5,107 nucleotides of DNA, taken from contig DAOWES010000110.1 of NCBI GenBank assembly GCA_030638385.1, positions 1 through 5,107 of the forward strand, read 5' to 3'. The DNA is from Candidatus Cloacimonadota bacterium. Lineage in GTDB: Bacteria > Cloacimonadota > Cloacimonadia > Cloacimonadales > TCS61. The notes beneath the pieces were generated by a model that did not search any database, was not told the origin of the DNA, and worked only from the letters and a program-made list of their open reading frames with translations. Both the position numbers and the translations under genes were made by a program. Below are positions 1 to 5,106 of this stretch, one piece after another. The number at the start of each line of letters is the position of its first letter. Positions within the stretch are counted from its first letter, which is position 1.

Positions 1-538
1 AACAAACTGTCTTGCTCCAATTATGAAGGTTATTACAGATAATTTTAAGGTGGAGTCTGCGTTCATGACTACAGTTCACTCTTACACGGGTGACCAAAGA
101 ATCTTAGATTTCCCTCATAGTGATCTTCGTCGTGCTCGCGCAGCAGCAATTAATATCATTCCCACTACTACCGGTGCGGCAGTAGCAACTAGCAAAGTAA
201 TTCCTAGTTTGGAAGGTAAAATCGACGGAATGGCGATGAGAGTTCCTACTCCAAACGGATCTTTGGTTGATGTATGCATTACTATTGATCAGGAAGTTAC
301 AAAAGAACAAATTAATAAATTGATTAAACAAGCTGCAGATGGCGAAATGAATGGCGTTCTTGAATATACAGATGAGCCAATCGTTTCGGCTGATATTGTG
401 GGAAATCCACACTCATCAATTTTTGACTCTTCTCTGACTATGGTTCAGGGTAAGTTAATTAAGCTTATTAGCTGGTATGATAATGAGTGGGGATATTCAA
501 ACAGAGTTGCAGATTTATTGGAAATTATGACAAAATAA
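1..538 (+). CDS. gap: Glyceraldehyde-3-phosphate dehydrogenase, C-terminal part (5' end outside window)
   Basis: This is the phosphorylating NAD(P)-dependent glyceraldehyde-3-phosphate dehydrogenase of glycolysis and gluconeogenesis, a cytosolic tetramer. It converts glyceraldehyde-3-phosphate, NAD+ and phosphate to 1,3-bisphosphoglycerate. The reading frame is open from base 2 and encodes 178 visible residues. It opens on TNCLAPIMKV, so the catalytic cysteine is the codon at 8-10. The catalytic histidine lies in the HSYTGDQ motif (codon 77-79). Family signatures follow: PHSDLRRARAAA, NIIPTTTGAA, the substrate-phosphate region GMAMRVPTPNGS, SSIFDSSLTMV and the C-terminal SWYDNEWGYSNRVADLLE. 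The family is usually about 330-340 residues, so roughly 150-160 residues, including the NAD-binding Rossmann domain, are missing to the left. An ATG at 23 is internal and not a start. No frameshift or lost key residue is seen. No terminator separates it from the next gene 27 bases downstream. Cofactor preference cannot be judged without the N-terminus. Confidence 0.97.
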   Translation, partial: TNCLAPIMKVITDNFKVESAFMTTVHSYTGDQRILDFPHSDLRRARAAAINIIPTTTGAAVATSKVIPSLEGKIDGMAMRVPTPNGSLVDVCITIDQEVTKEQINKLIKQAADGEMNGVLEYTDEPIVSADIVGNPHSSIFDSSLTMVQGKLIKLISWYDNEWGYSNRVADLLEIMTK

Positions 539-554
539 TTTGTCACCATATTAT

Positions 555-560
555 GGGAGG
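555..560 (+). promoter_or_regulatory. Strong ribosome binding site pointing to a CTG start
   Basis: GGGAGG lies between the gap stop codon and the secreted-protein frame. GGAGG is followed by a 5-base spacer (AAACT) and then CTG at 566-568, which opens a perfect signal peptide. An ATG at 553-555 overlaps the site, but it is in another frame that stops after about 23 codons of non-protein-like sequence. Between the gap stop (536-538) and the first in-frame ATG (830) there is no in-frame ATG, GTG or TTG. This site therefore decides the start of the next gene. Confidence 0.75.
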
Positions 561-565
561 AAACT

Positions 566-2821
566 CTGAAAACGAATTCGATTTTTCTCATAACAGTTAT
601 TGCTGCCGTATTTTTCGGCAGCTTTGCTGTTTTTAGTAAAACGCTTTATGCGAGTAATAAGTTAGTTTTAGAAGCAAAAAAATCTACTGAAAATTTAGTT
701 AGAACAGAATCTATTGCCTGGCAGGAAGATTTTGAAGATGAGCTTAAATGGATCTCTTATGATGCAACCTTAACAGATGCAGAATGGCATCTTAGTTCAT
801 ATTTAGCCTATTCCGGACATAGTTGGTGGATGGGAGATAAAGATATTGGCGGTTATCTTAACCATGTTTATGTGGTTTTAGATACTGATCCGATTCTGGT
901 GCCGGAAAATGGACATTTAACTTTTAAATTAAATTACAATTGTGAACCTGCGGGATCTGATCCTTCTGTCCCTGAATATAATGGTTGGGATGGTTCTAAT
1001 GTGCGCATCTCCACTGATGGCGATAACTGGCAAGTGCTAAATGGGGCTCCTGCCTACGAAGCTAGTTCTTTATATAGCTTTGGTGTTGAACATGGCGAAG
1101 GTGCCAATGTTCCAGGTTGGTGTGGAACCTCTAATGGTTGGGTAGATGCAGATTTTGATCTTTCTGCTTATAGTGGACAAAAGGTGCAAATTCGCTTTGC
1201 TTTTGCTTCCGATTCTGGCACAAACACAACTCATAATGGCGAATATTTTGGTATGATGGTAGATGATATTGTTTTGGGAGATTATTCAAATGATGGATCT
1301 AGCCTCGCTATTACTCCCGGAAATTTGGTAGAAGGTGCTGGAGATCATTGGAATATTGTTTCTCCCGGATGCTATTCGGATAAAGCAATTGTTTGCACGG
1401 AAAATGGCTCGATTGGTAGTAATTGGTATAACTATCTTGAATCACAAATTATATTTCTGCCAAGTGAAGGTGAACTATCTTTGGATATGATGCTAAAAGG
1501 GGTATTTGATGCTCATTCATTTTGGGGATGTGATATTTCCGTGAAATTCGAGGGTATTTGGTCAGATTGGAATAATATTACAAATCTTACCAATGATTCG
1601 CAGCAAATTGATTATGTGTTTGGAGCTCCCGGTGAAAACTGGATAAATACTGCTGATGCTTATGATGTTTTCCCGATAGATTTAACTTCTATGGGCGGGA
1701 AATTAATTAAATTGCGAGTCTATTTGAAAACTACTGACGCGGCAACAGGCGAAGGCTTGGCGTTAGATGACATTATTATTTCTCAAACAGTCTATCCTAG
1801 TGCTGCCCCGGAAAACTTGTTGGGCGAGCTCAATCAAGATTTTAGTGTGAGTTTAACTTGGGATGCAAATTCAGAAGCAGGTTTAATCGGTTACAATGTT
1901 TATCGAATTGTGGCTGGCGAATATCAGTTAATCGAAATGATCGATACTACTTTTTATAAAGATACGACTCCTGTTGACGAATCTATCAATAGTTATGCGG
2001 TTACCGCTGTATTTTTCGATGATGAAACTGATTATTCAAATTCGGTTTCTATATTTGTTCCTGCCGTTACTGCAAAGATGCTGATAAGTGATGATGGCAG
2101 TTCTGAATCTGGTTATATAGCCGGAACATTAAATTCTACAGCAGTTTACTTCAGTACTAAAAGTGCTTTTGTAACACACTTGGAATTGTATATTGAAACT
2201 GTTAATACCGGCGCATTAAATATGAAGATATGGGATACAGATGGGGATGGTTTTCCACAAACTGAACTTTCCAGTTTTTATGTAGCGGCGGAAGATCTGA
2301 TTTTAGGATGGAATTTTATCAATATTCCGGAAGCAAACAGACCTTTTATTGAATCCGGTAATTTTTGTGTAGGTTTGTTTGAACTTGCCAATGCCAGTGC
2401 AATTGGTTTTGACGAAAGCTCTTCGGGATTTAGTTATTCCAATGAATCAGGTTCTTGGGAAGTTTTAGCGGGAAGCCTAATGATTCGAGCTCTTGTTGAT
2501 GAAGATGCTATGGAAACAATAGATGAGCAGATCAATTTGGTAGATTTTAAGCTTGGGAATTATCCAAATCCTTTTAATCCAACTACAACGATAAAATTTG
2601 AAACCAAGAATTCACACGAATTAACTCAAGTTGTAGTGTTTAATGTAAAAGGTCAGAAAGTGAAAACTTTGGTTAATTCTAAATTGAATGCAGGAAATCA
2701 TAGTGTGGTTTGGAATGGAAAGGATGACAATAATAGTTCCGTTTCATCCGGTATTTTTTTCTATAAATTAAATGTAGATGGAAAAACTGTGGCTAGTAAC
2801 AAAATGCTACTAATTAAATAA
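566..2821 (+). CDS. Secreted multidomain beta-sandwich protein with FnIII and type IX-like C-terminal sorting domain (CTG start)
   Basis: A 751-residue exported, probably surface-attached protein of unknown substrate. Reading from CTG 566 gives a textbook signal peptide: KTNS, a hydrophobic core at about residues 6-23, and likely cleavage after TLYA (residue 29). The first ATG (830, residue 89) would delete this and part of the first domain. Residues ~52-240 form an InhA/MAM-like jelly roll (WQEDFE opening, GWCGTSNGWVDADFDLSAY, closing MMVDDI). Residues ~246-406 are a second such domain ending GLALDDIIIS. Residues ~411-499 are a fibronectin type III domain (SLTWD, GYNVYR, YAVTAV). Residues ~504-644 are another beta-rich domain with a DTDGDG calcium-loop-like motif. 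Residues ~661-751 are the sorting domain, opening with NYPNPFNPTT and containing NVKGQKVKTL and SGIFFYKL. No HExxH or other catalytic motif is seen, so adhesion or carbohydrate/protein binding is more likely than peptidase activity. Type IX secretion is inferred from the tail; no secretion genes are in the window. Confidence 0.85.
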   Translation: MKTNSIFLITVIAAVFFGSFAVFSKTLYASNKLVLEAKKSTENLVRTESIAWQEDFEDELKWISYDATLTDAEWHLSSYLAYSGHSWWMGDKDIGGYLNHVYVVLDTDPILVPENGHLTFKLNYNCEPAGSDPSVPEYNGWDGSNVRISTDGDNWQVLNGAPAYEASSLYSFGVEHGEGANVPGWCGTSNGWVDADFDLSAYSGQKVQIRFAFASDSGTNTTHNGEYFGMMVDDIVLGDYSNDGSSLAITPGNLVEGAGDHWNIVSPGCYSDKAIVCTENGSIGSNWYNYLESQIIFLPSEGELSLDMMLKGVFDAHSFWGCDISVKFEGIWSDWNNITNLTNDSQQIDYVFGAPGENWINTADAYDVFPIDLTSMGGKLIKLRVYLKTTDAATGEGLALDDIIISQTVYPSAAPENLLGELNQDFSVSLTWDANSEAGLIGYNVYRIVAGEYQLIEMIDTTFYKDTTPVDESINSYAVTAVFFDDETDYSNSVSIFVPAVTAKMLISDDGSSESGYIAGTLNSTAVYFSTKSAFVTHLELYIETVNTGALNMKIWDTDGDGFPQTELSSFYVAAEDLILGWNFINIPEANRPFIESGNFCVGLFELANASAIGFDESSSGFSYSNESGSWEVLAGSLMIRALVDEDAMETIDEQINLVDFKLGNYPNPFNPTTTIKFETKNSHELTQVVVFNVKGQKVKTLVNSKLNAGNHSVVWNGKDDNNSSVSSGIFFYKLNVDGKTVASNKMLLIK

Positions 2822-2859
2822 TGTAATCTAAACTTTAAATAGTGAAGAAAATAATAATG

Positions 2860-2894
2860 GCCTGCATTCTATATGGAATGTGGGCTTTTTTTTT
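2860..2894 (+). terminator. Rho-independent terminator after the secreted-protein gene
   Basis: A 10-bp stem (GCCTGCATTC at 2860-2869 with GAATGTGGGC at 2876-2885, two G-T wobbles) encloses a 6-base loop and is followed directly by nine T residues (2886-2894). It lies 38 bases past the stop codon at 2819-2821 and in the right orientation to end the gap/secreted-protein transcript. The opposite strand lacks a clean T-tract after the stem, so it probably works one way only. Confidence 0.88.
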
Positions 2895-3034
2895 ATTATT
2901 AGATGGGGAAATAATAGGCTACAATAACCATTGTCGCGTTCGGGAGAAGTTAGAAAATCGGAATTAGCAGAATTTAATTTATCAAAGATTATAATTACAA
3001 TATTTTTTTCAACATCTCTCTTGCATCCGCGCTT

Positions 3035-3074
3035 AAAAACAAAAAAAGGTGAATCTTAAGTAAGATCCACCTTT
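3035..3074 (-). terminator. Rho-independent terminator for the parvulin gene
   Basis: The arms at 3045-3058 and 3061-3074 are complementary over 14 positions with one A-C mismatch. The tip must open to a 4-base loop. Read on the minus strand, the stem is followed by four more T, a G and five T. It begins about 25 bases after the isomerase stop codon (3099-3101). No T-run follows on the plus strand, so it serves the leftward transcript. Confidence 0.85.
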
Positions 3075-3098
3075 AAGACAATTATTCAATAAATATAA

Positions 3099-3845
3099 TT
3101 ATGCCATCTCAACGTTGTAAGTTTCACGCATTTCATTTACTTTGTTAGTATATGTTTCGCGTTGTTTTGTACTTAAAAGTTGATTTTTAGCTTGTTGTTT
3201 CACGTCTTCAAATTTAACTTCAGTAGCATCTTGCTTCTCCTTTAATCTGATAATATGATATCCAAACTGAGTTTTTACAGGATTTGAAATCTCTTCCTTT
3301 TTCAGATTGAAAGCTACTGCGTCATATTCCGGAACCATTTGACCTTTTGGATATGATCCCAATTTTCCACCATTATCTTTTGAAGGGCATTTTGAATGAG
3401 CTTGAGCTGCTTCTTCAAAAGAAATTTCATTATTGCTGATTTTTGCATGAATTTCTTGGCATTCTTCTTCTGTCTCTACCAAAATGTGGCTAGTGTCAGC
3501 TTTTGCAGGTGAAGAGAATTTCGCTTTGTTTGATTCAAAGTATTCTTTAACTTCTTTATCTTCAACCTCAATTGAATTTACTAAGTTGTTAATATTAACT
3601 TGAGTTAAAATAACCTCTGTCATTTTAGCTAATTCAACTTTAAATTCATTAGTTTCATTAACTTTATTTGCTTTTGCGTCTGCTAAAAACAGATTTTGAT
3701 TTATAAGCTCTTGCAGAATGTGTTTTTTGCCCTCTTCATTTTGAAATTGAGCTGCTTGTTGTGGTCCTAATCCTTGAATAAAACTATCTACGTTTGCTTG
3801 AGTTATTTCAATACCTTCTACAGTTGCTAATATTTTGTTTTCCAT
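3099..3845 (-). CDS. Parvulin-type (PpiC) peptidyl-prolyl cis-trans isomerase, cytoplasmic
   Basis: A complete 248-residue protein that catalyses cis-trans isomerisation of peptidyl-prolyl bonds and probably acts as a folding helper. Residues 1-~105 are charged and helical, resembling the SurA/PrsA-type N-terminal chaperone region (ILATVEGIEITQANVDSFI opening, then QELINQNLFLADAKAN). Residues ~114-203 are the parvulin domain. It shows SHILVETEEE with active-site His120, SKCPS with Cys153, GGKLGSYPKGQMVPEYDAVAF with Met170 and Phe179, and TQFGYHIIRL with Phe194 and His197. This region closely resembles E. coli PpiC as I recall it. Residues 204-248 form a charged helical tail. There is no signal peptide or lipobox, and an in-frame TAG (3858-3860) five codons upstream rules out an N-terminal extension. 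It should therefore act in the cytosol, unlike PrsA or SurA. The ATG start has AGGAG five bases upstream. It has its own terminator and converges on the secreted-protein gene. Confidence 0.95.
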   Translation of the reverse strand: MENKILATVEGIEITQANVDSFIQGLGPQQAAQFQNEEGKKHILQELINQNLFLADAKANKVNETNEFKVELAKMTEVILTQVNINNLVNSIEVEDKEVKEYFESNKAKFSSPAKADTSHILVETEEECQEIHAKISNNEISFEEAAQAHSKCPSKDNGGKLGSYPKGQMVPEYDAVAFNLKKEEISNPVKTQFGYHIIRLKEKQDATEVKFEDVKQQAKNQLLSTKQRETYTNKVNEMRETYNVEMA

Positions 3846-3850
3846 ATAAT

Positions 3851-3855
3851 CTCCT
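3851..3855 (-). promoter_or_regulatory. Ribosome binding site of the parvulin gene
   Basis: On the minus strand AGGAG is followed by a 5-base spacer (ATTAT) and the ATG at 3845-3843. With the in-frame stop just upstream it fixes the start. It is the one fully visible canonical start in the window and shows the usual Shine-Dalgarno geometry in this genome. Confidence 0.85.
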
Positions 3856-3924
3856 AACTATTTTTTTAAGACAGAAAAAAAATGCAAAAGAGATGTGTCA
3901 AACTCTATCTAATGAAATAGATGG

Positions 3925-3948
3925 CTCATTTGTTTTTTTATAAATGAG
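3925..3948. repeat. Inverted repeat upstream of the parvulin gene
   Basis: CTCATTT (3925-3931) and AAATGAG (3942-3948) are a perfect 7-bp inverted repeat around a T-rich 10-base loop. It sits about 80-100 bases upstream of the isomerase start. A second weak 5-bp one (ATCTA/TAGAT, about 3908-3922) is adjacent. These could be an operator or untranslated-leader structure, but in such AT-rich DNA they could also be chance. It lacks a T-tract after the stem, so it is not a standard terminator. Confidence 0.35.
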
Positions 3949-4065
3949 TTCACTATAAAAACCCCTAATTAAGTAAAAAGCCGGTGTAGGTATCGTTTTT
4001 CTAAAGCAAAGTCTTTATATTTCTAGCTTGAGATAATGTCTTAGAATTGATATTTGGGCTTTGTT

Positions 4066-4093
4066 TTTCGTGATCATCCGTGTTAATTCGTGG
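4066..4093 (+). repeat. 10-nt periodic CGTG array (three units)
   Basis: CGTG occurs at 4069, 4079 and 4089, exactly ten bases apart, in three related decamers (TTTCGTGATC, ATCCGTGTTA, ATTCGTGGAG). It resembles the other CTTYGTGB-type arrays further right in the same gap. It does not encode a recognisable protein. The function is unknown. Confidence 0.5.
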
Positions 4094-4131
4094 AGAAAGA
4101 CTTTTTAAAGTGGATTCATAAATGGTTTAGA

Positions 4132-4147
4132 GGCAAAGTTCTTTGCC
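4132..4147. repeat. Short perfect hairpin GGCAAAG-TT-CTTTGCC
   Basis: Two 7-base arms are separated by only TT, so the 16 bases are nearly palindromic. In RNA the tip would have to open to a larger loop. No T-tract follows, which argues against a terminator. It could be a protein-binding palindrome or the edge of the larger repeat mosaic that begins 20 bases later. Confidence 0.5.
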
Positions 4148-4166
4148 GAGAACGATATTTTAAGAC

Positions 4167-4227
4167 CTCGTCTTTCCGCCAAATGTTTACCAGCCTCTGG
4201 ATGGCTGGTAAACCTCAATGAGACGAG
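4167..4227. repeat. Structured repeat element, copy 1 (two nested stems)
   Basis: The inner stem is a perfect 11 bp: GTTTACCAGCC (4185-4195) pairs with GGCTGGTAAAC (4203-4213) around the loop TCTGGAT. An outer perfect 7-bp stem, CTCGTCT (4167-4173) with AGACGAG (4221-4227), encloses it, separated by an asymmetric internal loop. The right half (4203-4226) recurs at 4391-4414 with 22 of 24 bases matching. The nested pairing and recurrence argue for a real repeated element and not chance. It could be a REP-like sequence or a small non-coding RNA; no T-tract follows, so it is unlikely to be a terminator. Confidence 0.75.
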
Positions 4228-4241
4228 ATGGGAAAAGAGGA

Positions 4242-4278
4242 ACCACAAAGGCTCGAAGGCACTAAGAGCACAAAGAAG
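4242..4278 (-). repeat. Degenerate CTTYGTGB octamer array, arm A
   Basis: Read on the minus strand this is four nearly tandem units: CTTTGTGC, TCTTAGTGC, CTTCGAGC and CTTTGTGG. It ends in TGGTT. It is partly complementary to arm B at 4324-4348, with which it shares ACCACRAA, CTAAGA and CACRAAG blocks. A further ACCACAAAGG copy lies at 4364-4373. Confidence 0.6.
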
Positions 4279-4323
4279 ATATGTTATTGTAATTTAGACA
4301 AAGACAAATTAATTTTTAGGGAA

Positions 4324-4349
4324 CTTCGTGTCTTAGGGATTTCGTGGTG
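4324..4349 (+). repeat. Degenerate CTTYGTGB octamer array, arm B
   Basis: On the plus strand this reads as three 8-base units, CTTCGTGT, CTTAGGGA and TTTCGTGG, ending TGGTG before an A-run. It is in the opposite orientation to arm A, and a 45-base AT-rich spacer with no features lies between the two. The pair could fold into an imperfect hairpin. Confidence 0.6.
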
Positions 4350-4352
4350 AAA

Positions 4353-4423
4353 AAAAACAAGTTACCACAAAGGTTTATAAGCCAGCCAAAGGCTGGTAAA
4401 TCTCAATGTGACGAATTGTTTTT
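4353..4423. repeat. Structured repeat element, copy 2 (two nested stems)
   Basis: CCAGCC (4382-4387) and GGCTGG (4391-4396) form a tight stem around AAA. It continues, after a 4-base TAAG bulge, as TTTA (4374-4377) with TAAA (4397-4400). An outer stem pairs AAAAACAA (4353-4360) with TTGTTTTT (4416-4423). The right half, GGCTGGTAAATCTCAATG followed by TGACGA, matches copy 1, 188 bases upstream. The outer stems of the two copies differ in sequence, so the outer pairing may be incidental here while the inner hairpin and its tail are conserved. Confidence 0.7.
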
Positions 4424-4460
4424 GTTGTAATATTGACTGAATAATCCGTAGGATTTTATT

Positions 4461-4488
4461 TCTTTTGTGCCTTCGCCCCCCCCTCCCC
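4461..4488 (+). repeat. Octamer remnant running into a C8-T-C4 homopolymer
   Basis: TCTTTTGTGCCTTCG looks like one and a half units of the octamer family. It is interrupted by eight C, one T and four C (4476-4488). A run this long is striking in otherwise AT-rich DNA. It may be a slippage-prone tract or a sequencing or assembly uncertainty. Confidence 0.6.
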
Positions 4489-4547
4489 AAGAAATTAGGA
4501 CTAGACATATGAGAAAATTGTAAATTTTATTGCACCACAAATTGATG

Positions 4548-4553
4548 AAGGAG
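4548..4553 (+). promoter_or_regulatory. Ribosome binding site pointing to an ATC start
   Basis: AAGGAG is the only good Shine-Dalgarno ahead of the membrane-protein gene. It is followed after 7 bases by ATC at 4561-4563, in frame with the gene. The ATG at 4591 is 37 bases away and has no purine-rich site before it. An in-frame TGA at 4546-4548 limits any further extension. Confidence 0.6.
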
Positions 4554-4560
4554 ATATCTT

Positions 4561-5106
4561 ATCAAAAATAAAACAGATTTTACCATTTCGATGAGCAAGG
4601 CAAATATACTGTCGATTCCAATATTAATAGCCATTGTGGCTGTGTTCGTGGGAGCTTATTGCATATTTCACAATACGCAGAATTGTTTTGAGGAACTTTT
4701 TTCCAAATATCTTTTCTTACAATATTTTATCCCAATATTCCTGATTGGATGTTTTGTGCACGAATTTTTACACGTGGCAGGTTTTTGGATATTTGGCAGA
4801 ATTAAATTATCTGATATAAAGATTGGAATTATGTGGAAGTCTCTTACGCCCTATGCTCATTGCAAAAAGGTTGTTTCGGCTAGAAGCTATCGGATAGCTT
4901 TGCTGTTGCCATTTTTTATTATGGGAATTGTGCCCTTTGTTGTCAGTTTAATTTTGGGGATTGCTTGGTTAAATGTGTATGCAATTTTATTTGCTGCATT
5001 AGCGGGCGGTGATCTTCTGGTATTTATAGTTATTAGAAAAGTCAAAGGACAAACATTGTTGGAAGATCATCCCACGCAATGCGGTTGTGTGGTTTACGGA
5101 GAGTAG
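4561..5106 (+). CDS. DUF3267-family membrane protein, putative zinc metallopeptidase (start ATC 4561 or ATG 4591)
   Basis: A small integral membrane protein of the DUF3267 (putative zincin peptidase) family; no substrate is known. Numbered from ATC 4561 it has 181 residues (171 from ATG 4591). Predicted membrane segments lie near residues 15-36, 50-76, 107-132 and 134-158. The second carries HEFLH (67-71), the HExxH zinc motif with Glu68 as putative catalytic base. Other family marks as I recall them are IGIMWKSLTPYAHCKK, a Tyr-Arg before the third segment (SYRIALLLP), AGGDLL with Asp151 as a possible third ligand, and the EDHP...GC ending. I prefer 4561 because DFTISMSKAN before and across the ATG matches the family N-terminus I remember, and because of the ribosome binding site. 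ATC is a very rare start, so a base error is also possible. The stop is one base inside the window end, so neighbours to the right are unknown. Confidence 0.85.
   Translation: MKNKTDFTISMSKANILSIPILIAIVAVFVGAYCIFHNTQNCFEELFSKYLFLQYFIPIFLIGCFVHEFLHVAGFWIFGRIKLSDIKIGIMWKSLTPYAHCKKVVSARSYRIALLLPFFIMGIVPFVVSLILGIAWLNVYAILFAALAGGDLLVFIVIRKVKGQTLLEDHPTQCGCVVYGE

Larger units (their letters stand above)
3846..4560. other. Divergent intergenic region without supported genes, rich in small repeats
   Basis: This 715-base gap lies between two divergent genes. No reading frame in it resembles a protein. The part next to the isomerase (3846-3960) holds its ribosome binding site, A/T runs and a small inverted repeat. 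From 3961 to 4060 I see nothing definable. From 4066 to 4490 the DNA is a mosaic of short structured repeats, listed separately. From 4490 to 4545 it is plain AT-rich sequence, presumably with the promoter of the membrane-protein gene, which I could not pin down. Confidence 0.7.

Noticed and set aside
104..412. Open reading frame of about 102 codons on the minus strand
   Set aside because: It lies wholly inside the gap gene in antisense, and its translation (rich in N, C, S, H, F) has no protein-family character.
553..624. ATG at 553 as a start codon near the GGAGG site
   Set aside because: It is in a different frame, overlaps the ribosome binding site and stops after about 23 codons; the signal peptide is in the CTG frame.
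3873..3901. TTGACA (minus strand, 3896-3901) as a -35 box for the isomerase gene
   Set aside because: The -35 match is perfect, but the bases 17-18 positions downstream are a T-run (TTTTCT) with no acceptable -10, and promoter consensus in this lineage is uncertain.
4167..4423. Insertion sequence or complete MITE
   Set aside because: The two hairpin copies are direct repeats, no transposase frame is present, and no clear target-site duplication flanks them.
4433..4462. TTGACT followed by T/A-rich DNA as a promoter for the membrane-protein gene
   Set aside because: At 16-18 base spacing the -10 candidates match the consensus at three positions at most, which is expected by chance here.
4443..4465. 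AATCC-GTA-GGATT hairpin followed by T-rich sequence as a terminator
   Set aside because: The stem is only 5 bp, the tract is interrupted, and no gene ends upstream of it on this strand.
4066..4488. CRISPR array
   Set aside because: The repeats are short, degenerate and irregularly spaced, with different orientations and no uniform spacers.
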